Source: Synaphobranchus kaupii | Lineage: Eukaryota > Chordata > Actinopteri > Anguilliformes > Synaphobranchidae | Direction: 5' to 3' | Assembly: GCA_029718625.1 (NCBI GenBank) | Contig: CM056380.1 | Span: 45,415,413 to 45,479,412, forward strand | Length of the DNA: 64,000 bases | Shown here: in pieces, positions 58,296 to 64,000 of the stretch | Numbering within the stretch: the stretch's first letter is position 1 | Layout: the number at the start of each line of letters is the position of its first letter | The notes under the pieces: generated by a model | Told to the model about the DNA's origin: nothing | The model's input: only the letters and a program-made list of their open reading frames with translations | Databases searched by the model: none | Program-made: the position numbers and the translations under genes

Positions 58296-59360
58296 ACTCA
58301 CACACTCACACACTCACACACTCACACACTCACACACACACTCACACACTCACACACTCACACACTCACACACACCTTGTCGAGCAATGGCACCTGGAGA
58401 TGTAGAGAGGAGAAAAAGAGGGAGAAATAGAGGTGGAGAGGGAGAAAGAGATGGAGAGGGAGAAAGAGAGGGAGGAGAGACAGAGGAGGAGAGGGAGGCA
58501 GGCTCTGCAGAGCACTTAGCGGAGGGATAGATGGACGACAGTAAGAAGACAAATACAGACGGCGTGAGCTGTGACAAGGTACAGTAGTGAGTCCAAACAG
58601 AAGAAACCCAGTAAAGGTGTGACCCTTTGACCTCTAGTTCCCTCTCCCACTCTCCTATCCTTTAAACACAAGCAGGAAAAAAAGAGCCACGGATTTCCTC
58701 TTATTTCTTAATTTGTGAGGCGCTAAAACCCCCCCCCCGCTCCCCCCGCTCGGCGTCTCCTCTAATGCCGTCTCCAGGCCGATTAATCCGGCTGCCCCAA
58801 TTCAGCATCGGCGGCCGCTCCTTATCACCGCGGTGACCATCCAGCCACCGCTCCGGCGGATTGCCGCGGAAACCGGGGTCAGAATTATTCTTATCAATCC
58901 CAAGAAAATCCCGCCGCCCGCCCCCCGCCCACCTCGAGTCCTGCGTTCCGAAAGGCTTTAGCGAGGCTGCTGGTCCGCCTCCACCCCCCTCCCCCCCCCA
59001 CAATGGCCTGCCACTACCCCCAATCCTCTTAATCTCTCCGTAAGCACCCTATTGCTCAGTTCTGATGCGTTCCACACCCATCTGTCAAATGGCTCCTCTA
59101 AGTCAGCAGTTTGGATGTGAGACTGTGTAATAAAACACACTTGGGGAATTATTGCTGCACTCGAATCCTGCTTCCCCCCACGATTAAAACGAGCCACCAC
59201 CCCCCCACCCCCGCCCCCCCTACCCCCAAAATTGAGCTCCTCCCCACTTAGGCTTCTGCTCACACAGAAACAAGAGAAGCCCGGGAGATAAACTGCAATT
59301 CAGTCTGTGATATCCGGACAAATAACCCTGAAAACAAAGAACACTTTCACTGACTGTTAA

Positions 59361-59433
<73 letters not shown>

Positions 59434-62400
59434 GGGGGGATGGAGTTCATTATGGCAAATAGTGCCTCCCATGCTGCGAGATAATCATGGTTGCATCATA
59501 TTCTACAATGTTCTTGACGGTCTTAAATCCACTGTTGCTTTTTATAGTGGTTCTTGGAAGAAACTGACTGTACATAACACGCGGGTTACTAATGCACTCA
59601 GGAAGAGAAAACAAAGAGGAAAAGAACAGATACGCCACTAATCAGGAAAAAAAAAAATTTGTTTTTTTTCCCCCCTGTTACAGCCAGCCTCTCAGAAAAT
59701 GGACTTAAACGCCGTGAGTCAGATTGCTAAAGCCGCTAAACCTTTTCGATGCCCGCAGATTCGGAGGCACTTGAGTGCGTTCCCGCTACGACAGCCCGAT
59801 GACTCTCCTCCGCCTGTAATAAGCCGCCGCTCTTTCGGAAACGCTACGTCCTCGGGGCGAGCGTGTCTCGGAGGAGTGCCGGCGTGCGACATGTTTCTTA
59901 ACTCCTCGATTAGCGCGAGCAGAATTATCTACATTGTCATGATGATTACAGGGCGCAGGGTAATTCTTTTTTTTCATCGCGGCTCGGAGTAAATCAGACA
60001 GATCTCTGAGATTTCCTCTGAAGGCCGTTCGGGTGGAGTCAAGGAAAGAGGGGGATGGAGAAACACAACAGAGGAGAGAGAGAGGGAGAGGAAAAATGAT
60101 AAAGGGAGACGGAAATCAGTATTGCAAAAAACATTCCAAAATAAGAAAATAAAGCAATTGCATTTTAGTCAGAAACAGCCTTTCACAGTCTGAAGGAGAA
60201 CAAGTAGCCATCCAACACTAACATGTAATAAATTCAGCGTTTACAACGCTAACGAACAATAATTATTGTCACAATTACCATGTTTAACTTGCCGTTGATA
60301 GGCTTGACCATTGGTTTAAATGCATTTTGGTTTCATTGCTGGTTTCACATTGTATACTTTCGTATATGGTAGTACTTACAGAATTAACGTCTGCTGGAAA
60401 AATGGACAGAAAAGAAATGGAGTGAGGGAGGGGGAAAGGGAGAGAGAGAAAGAGAGAGAGCTAGCTCACATGTCTCGGACCATCATGGCGTCCTTCATGT
60501 GACCCTCGGCAAGCAAGGCTTTGATCAGGCTGTTGTAAGAGGCGGGGCCCAAAGAAAAGTTCCTCTTCTCAGCCTCCTTCAGCACTATGTAGGCCTCTGC
60601 GGGGGGTGAGGAAGAGGGGTACAGTGTGAACAGAGAGGCGACTTGGCTCACCTCCACACAACACGCACCAGACTACCCTCAAAAAGGCTGACGGTCATCA
60701 AACATCTTAAGCAGCAATTCACTTTACAGCCAAAACCAGCACTTGAGCATCCTGCGAGGCGTGCCGAGCGCTGTGACCGTAGATAAACATGGCTGACCGC
60801 GAGCGCTTCGTTTAAATGCTACCCGCTTTCATTCTCTGTCTGTCAGCTTCTGGCCAACAATATAAAAACAGGAAAAAACAAACACAAGAGGGATGATAGC
60901 AGCAACGTTGGCATATTTCACTGAAAACACGGCCAGCTGCAAAAACTAAAGCTGCACTCGACTGCGTGCGAAAACAGACAAGTACTCGCTTGAAGGTACC
61001 CGGCTCTCGTGTGGAGAACCGGGCCTATGAGGTCACTTTGCACGGCTTTCCCCTGCCGTAACGTGACGGATAAATGATCGTTTGTCTTGCTACTCTCCCA
61101 AAATTATGGGGCTGTTAGAATCACACAGGTGAGAGGGATGGGGTGGGGCAACTGTCCAGAGCCCCAGACTCAAAATACCTCCACCCCACCGCCCAGGGAC
61201 ACATTGGTACAGCCCACCCACCCCCTCACACGCCCAGGCGCATTGGTACTGCCCCCCCTCCCCCCCCCCTCCTCACACAGCCCAGGCGCATTGGTACCTG
61301 CCCACCCACCCCTCACAACGCCCAGGCGCATTGGTACTGCCCACCCCCCCCCTCACACGCCCAGGCGGATTGGGTACTGCCCACCCCCCCCCCTCACACG
61401 CCCAGGCGCATTGGTACTGCCCACCCCCCCCCCTCACACGCCCAGGCGCATTGGTACTGCCCACCCCCCCCCTCACCCACGCCCAGACACATTGGTACAG
61501 CCCACCCACCCCCTCACGCCCAGGCGCATTGGTACTGCCACCCCCCCCCTCACACGCCCAGGCGCATTGGTACTGCCCCACCCACCCCTCACACGCCCAG
61601 GCGCATTGGTACCTTGCCCCACCCCCCCCCCTCACACGCCCAGGCGCATTGGTACTGCCCACCCCCCCCTCACACGCCCAGGCGCATTGGTACTGCCCAC
61701 CCCCCCCTCACACGCCCAGGCGCATTGGTACCTGCCCACCCCCCCCCTCACACCGCCCAGGCGCATTGGTACTGCCCACCCCCCCCCCCCTCACACGCCC
61801 CAGGCGCATTGGTACTGCCCACCCCCCCCCCCCTCACACGCCCAGGCGCATTGGTACTGCCCACCCCCCCCCTCACACGCCCAGGCGCATTGGTACTGCC
61901 CACCCCCCCCCTCACACGCCCAGGCGCATTGGTACTGCCCACCCCCCCCCTCACACGCCCAGGCGCATTGGTACTTGCCCACCTTTGGGTTGGTTCTTCT
62001 TGCAGAGGGTGAGGACACGCTGCTGGTAGTCGCCGGGCGTTTCCACGGGGACGGAGGATCTGGCTTGCGTCCTGCCTTTGTACTCCGGGGCGTCTTTCTG
62101 CGGCACTGCAGCGGCCTCATCGTACCCACACCTGGGCAGGTAAACACACAGGTAAGCCTTCAAACAGGCCATATACGCACCTCACTCACAGATAACACAC
62201 ACACAGGCCATACACCCCTCACCGATTATTAAACACACACACAGGCTATGCACACCTCACTCACAGATAACACACACACAGGCCATACACCCCTCACCGA
62301 TTATTAAACACACACACAGGCTATGCACACCTCACTCACAGATAACACACAAACAGACTATACACTACCCACTCACAGATGACACACACACGCAACGCAC

Positions 62401-63868
62401 ATACACATATACACATAAGAACCACCCTGTGAGCCCACCCCCCAGGCAGTCGTGTACATGTACACACACATTCTCACACACACAGACACATAAAAACCAC
62501 CCCTGTGTGCCCACCCCCCAGGCAGTAGTGTACACACACACACAAACACAGCGGACCGAAAGCCCATTGCTCAGTCACCCACACTGCCACCGGGGGCGGG
62601 GTTAAGCTGGGGGTGGGTGCGGCAAAAAGCCTGTCTGGACTCAGGGCAGCCGAAGGTCACAGGGGTCGTTGCCCGGGGAAACACTCTTCACTTTGGCTTC
62701 CATCTCAACCAGACCAAATGGACAAACGAGCCTCGGAAAAGGGTTCCGGTTCAACCATGCAGAGGATGAGCGTGCTGGAGCACAAAGGCTCATGGGTATT
62801 TCATGACATTGTCTAACTCCCTCCATTCCGCTCTCCAGGCCATCAGAGGCTTGGTGTGCCTGCTTGGCGCGTAAAGACCACCACACATATGGCGGCATTT
62901 AACGGCTGTAATTAGTTGGGCTTTGGGATTGCCTGCTAATTCCTGCTAAACATCTGGATTTATCCTGCGATCATCCCAAAATCCAATATTCCCTTTTCAT
63001 GTCGAAAAAAGGGGGGATTTTTAAAGCCTGGCTGAGGTCCAGATGAAACCGTTGTGGATCGTGCTGGCACAGGAACCCTAGGTGGGAATGGAGAGGCTGC
63101 CATAGCAACAGCGGGGATAATAACAGTGCTGATATACTGTTTGTGTGCCAGCATACCGGGGGGCTCCGCAGTGCCTACTGCACACCATAGCACTGCACCA
63201 CACACACACACACACACACTCACTCACTCACTTCACTCACTCACTCACTCACTCACTCACTCACTCACTCACTCACTCACTCACTCACTCACCTCACTCA
63301 CTCACTCACTCACTCACCTCACTCACTCACTCACTCACTCACTCACTCACTCACTCATCACTCACTCACTCACTCTCACTCACTCACTCACTCACTCACT
63401 CACTCACTCACTCAACTCACTCACTCACTCACTCACTCACTCACTCACTCACTCACTCACTCACTCACTCACTCACTCACTCACTCACTCACTCACTCAC
63501 CTCACTCACTCACTCACTCACTCACTCACTCACTCACTCACTCACTCTCTCACTCTCTCACTCTCTCACTCTCTCACTCTCTCACTCTCTCACTCTCTCA
63601 CTCTCTCACTCTCTCTCTCACTCTCTCACTCTCTCACTCTCTCACTCTCTCACTCTCTCAAAAACACGCACGCACGGAAAAACAGGGTGAAATCTAGTTT
63701 GCGAGTGAAGTGGTGATTTTTAACCTCAGGCACCTCGAAGGGCACCTCCTGGCCGTTGTTCTTGAGGATGCCTGGCCAGCAGCAGCAGGGTCCTCTCGCG
63801 GGGGATCACATTCTCCTCCTGCATCTTGGTCCAGGTGGCCTCGGCCGTGCGCCAGTCGTTATTCTCGC
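39229..63868 (-). CDS. lrpprc: LRPPRC (leucine-rich PPR-motif protein), 3' part of gene
   Basis: Eleven exons in transcript order: 63868-63725, 62131-61983, 60596-60470, 51888-51800, 51145-50941, 47290-47142, 47010-46895, 44659-44585, 42982-42898, 42202-42060, 39285-39229. About 445 codons, the C-terminal third of a protein of about 1,390 aa. Recognisable human-like stretches: [116 protein letters not shown], and the end [15 protein letters not shown]. These are helical PPR repeats; with SLIRP the protein stabilises mitochondrial mRNAs. Two single-base insertions break the frame as written: one in 63771-63780 and one in the C3 run at 62125-62127. With both set aside, all phases join. The 5' part lies beyond 64000. 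Confidence 0.95.
40048..40100. repeat. (GT)n microsatellite
   Basis: GT run in the last lrpprc intron. Confidence 0.93.
40931..42050. repeat. 63-67-bp minisatellite in the last lrpprc intron, about 17 copies
   Basis: Unit contains GACCGGGGCGTAGGCCGCTG, GGGAGAGGTGCACGGAGG and GGGCGGTGGTGTGGGTGAG. Length variants come from GAGAGACC against GAGAGAGAGACC. The array begins 10 bp after the exon donor (exon ends at 42060). The unit length is not a multiple of three and the sense strand lacks stops, so three overlapping long ORFs appear; they are by-products of the repeat. Confidence 0.96.
42983..44584. other. lrpprc intron between 44585 and 42982
   Basis: Unremarkable AT-rich sequence; no gene, array or clear element was seen. 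Confidence 0.5.
45020..45080. repeat. (GT)n microsatellite
   Basis: GT run within a wider GTGC/GT-rich stretch (about 44965-45150) in an lrpprc intron. Confidence 0.9.
45837..45928. repeat. 45-bp tandem duplication
   Basis: Two almost identical copies of a unit containing AAGATACTAGCTACAACAGC and AACAAGGTCACTTTACGAGG, suggesting a recent duplication in an lrpprc intron. Confidence 0.9.
47291..47375. repeat. (GA)n tract at an lrpprc acceptor
   Basis: On the sense strand this is a CT-repeat followed by CTCAG, so the microsatellite itself serves as the pyrimidine tract of the exon at 47142-47290. Confidence 0.85.
47430..48860 (+). mobile_element. LINE fragment (degraded copy)
   Basis: Translated pieces match the LINE at 53711-57841: a TWALAV block near 47460, [20 protein letters not shown] sequence, [15 protein letters not shown] sequence near 47825, and [19 protein letters not shown] at about 48680-48750. 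Many stops and frame breaks. A 60-bp internal stretch is tandemly repeated (48377-48560), and a fish SINE tail fragment sits at 47757-47803. Confidence 0.8.
48377..48560. repeat. 60-bp tandem repeat inside the LINE fragment
   Basis: About three units of TAACCCAAACTAACCTACAC, CACGCTCGGGCCAGCATTGT, CAACCAGCCACAAATCAGTA. Only one copy of this segment would be expected in the parent element. Confidence 0.9.
49167..49222. repeat. (GA)n microsatellite
   Basis: GA run in an lrpprc intron. Confidence 0.9.
49370..49910. other. CpG-rich patch inside an lrpprc intron
   Basis: GC-rich sequence dense in CpG (for example GCGCGAGGTGTCGCTCGGAG and CGGCGCGGGGGCCGAGCGCC), in contrast to the AT-rich flanks. 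No coding exon is evident. It could be an intronic CpG island (enhancer or alternative promoter). Confidence 0.5.
50085..50845. repeat. 25-bp minisatellite, about 30 copies
   Basis: Unit GATCAGTGGTCAGAGCAGCA then GTGTG, with GAG/GAT variants at the start. It starts about 95 bp after the donor of the lrpprc exon ending at 50941. As 25 is not divisible by three, all three plus-strand frames stay open with a 25-residue super-repeat; no coding evidence otherwise. Confidence 0.96.
51237..51460. repeat. Dispersed repeat G copy 2
   Basis: Related to 10621-10810 (shared AATGCTGGTA, TTTTGATTGTG and CTAGCAGCCA blocks). Family unknown. Confidence 0.6.
53711..57841 (+). mobile_element. Non-LTR retrotransposon (LINE), disrupted, with a Tc1-like insertion
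   Basis: Endonuclease start [12 protein letters not shown] at about 53714, then [10 protein letters not shown] at about 55071-55100; reverse transcriptase core [15 protein letters not shown] (about 56180-56225), [13 protein letters not shown] (about 56436-56465), and LLYADDLV at about 56551-56574; C-terminal [14 protein letters not shown] near 57392-57432. The 3' end GCCAATAAAGCATTTGAACT is at about 57820-57839. About 3.2 kb without its insertion. Several stops and frameshifts make it inactive. It lies antisense to lrpprc. A 49-bp inverted SINE tail piece is inserted at 57124-57172. The clade is not assigned. Confidence 0.88.
54060..54995. mobile_element. Tc1/mariner-type non-autonomous element with about 300-bp inverted repeats
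   Basis: Ends CAGTACCAGTCAAAAGTTTG and its inverse, flanked by TA at 54058-54059 and 54996-54997. The arms (54060-54362 and 54688-54995) are long imperfect inverted repeats. The centre has no transposase; it holds a second, unrelated palindrome (54359-54462, arms of about 36 bp). It is inserted in the endonuclease region of the LINE, whose reading frame resumes on the other side when one TA is counted. Confidence 0.93.
57842..58075. repeat. Tandem duplication of about 120 bp
   Basis: Two copies of a unit starting GAGAGACAACATGGCTGGAT, directly after the LINE 3' end, probably including its flank. Confidence 0.85.
58230..58376. repeat. (CACACT)n / (CA)n microsatellite
   Basis: Mixed CA and CACACT repeats in the large lrpprc intron. 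Confidence 0.93.
59363..59432. repeat. (GT)n microsatellite
   Basis: Pure GT run of about 34 units in the large lrpprc intron. Confidence 0.95.
61194..61982. repeat. 38-40-bp minisatellite starting at an lrpprc donor, about 20 copies
   Basis: Sense-strand unit: GTGGGCAGTACCAATGCGCC, then TGGGCGTGTGAGGGGGGG with a variable G run. The exon ending at 61983 is followed by GTGGGCAAGTACCAATGCGCC, so the real donor is in the edge copy, and each unit repeats the GTGGGC hexamer. The non-template strand is G-rich. Confidence 0.95.
62160..62340. repeat. Tandem repeat of about 80 bp
   Basis: Two to two and a half copies of a unit with CACCTCACTCACAGATAACA and CCCCTCACCGATTATTAAAC. Confidence 0.8.
63198..63660. 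repeat. (CACT)n passing into (CACTCT)n
   Basis: About 340 bases of CACT tetramers with rare extra bases, then CACTCT hexamers. It begins about 65 bp after the donor of the lrpprc exon ending at 63725. Confidence 0.97.
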
Positions 63869-64000
63869 CTGAAATGGGCACGATAAAAGGATTAGCGCCA
63901 TGAATAGAGAGGATGTAGACATACATATACAGGAGAACGTAAAAAGTCATACTATCAACTCAAACGTGACAGAATAAGGAATCACCATTCATGTAGCATA

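Larger units (their letters stand above)
51889..60469. other. Large lrpprc intron (about 8.6 kb)
   Basis: It contains a LINE 3' tail (about 52130-52190), GA-rich repeats (52195-52480), the nested LINE/Tc1 (53711-57841), a 120-bp tandem duplication (57842-58075), CACACT and GT microsatellites, and GC-rich patches at about 58720-59000 and 59700-59990. No exon was accepted inside it. Confidence 0.75.

Noticed and set aside
58377..58396. Possible 18-base lrpprc mini-exon (GTGCCATTGCTCGACAAG)
   Set aside because: Although flanked by AG and GT, the exons at 60470 and 51888 join in phase directly and give human-like sequence, so no extra exon is needed.

Overview
This is a nuclear genomic window from a ray-finned (teleost-type) fish. 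The evidence is short-to-medium introns, very abundant (CA)n tracts, Tc1-like elements, hAT-type MITEs, tRNA-derived SINEs and a fish-type non-LTR retrotransposon. The species cannot be fixed from the sequence. Gene order and strands match the vertebrate 'sterol transporter' block (human 2p21): plekhh2(+), dync2li1(+), abcg5(-), abcg8(+), lrpprc(-). Exons below were assembled by hand from splice sites, codon phase and remembered human proteins; no search was run.

Layout. 1-1315: last three coding exons of plekhh2 (FERM end). 1316-5600: AT-rich spacer. 5606-12429: complete dync2li1 (13 coding exons, about 366 aa) with an X-box-like/CRE promoter. 12396-25449: complete abcg5 on the minus strand (13 exons, about 657 aa), converging on dync2li1. 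25450-25930: compact divergent promoter shared with abcg8. 25716-36575: abcg8 (exons 2-13 clear, exon 1 tentative). 36576-39057: spacer with a 42-bp repeat array. 39058-64000: the 3' part of lrpprc on the minus strand (11 exons, about 445 codons), its introns full of minisatellites, a LINE carrying a Tc1-like insertion, and CpG-rich patches.

How the genes work together. abcg5 and abcg8 encode the two obligate half-transporters of the sterol exporter and share one promoter. Known for the human pair: one of the two composite ATP sites is degenerate. In this fish both halves of that site read as canonical. dync2li1 is a cilia gene (dynein-2 light intermediate chain), lrpprc a mitochondrial mRNA-stability factor, and plekhh2 a cytoskeletal FERM protein; these are neighbours by synteny, not by pathway.

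The most unusual feature is a set of tandem arrays built on or beside splice sites. The 5' splice site of abcg5 exon 1 is amplified about 43 times in a 39-bp minisatellite. The 3' splice site of abcg5 exon 11 is partly duplicated in intron 10. Several lrpprc introns begin with minisatellites at or just after the donor. Three acceptors of ATP-site exons have a TG microsatellite where the pyrimidine tract should be. Several single-base frame breaks at short homopolymers or repeats may be assembly errors.
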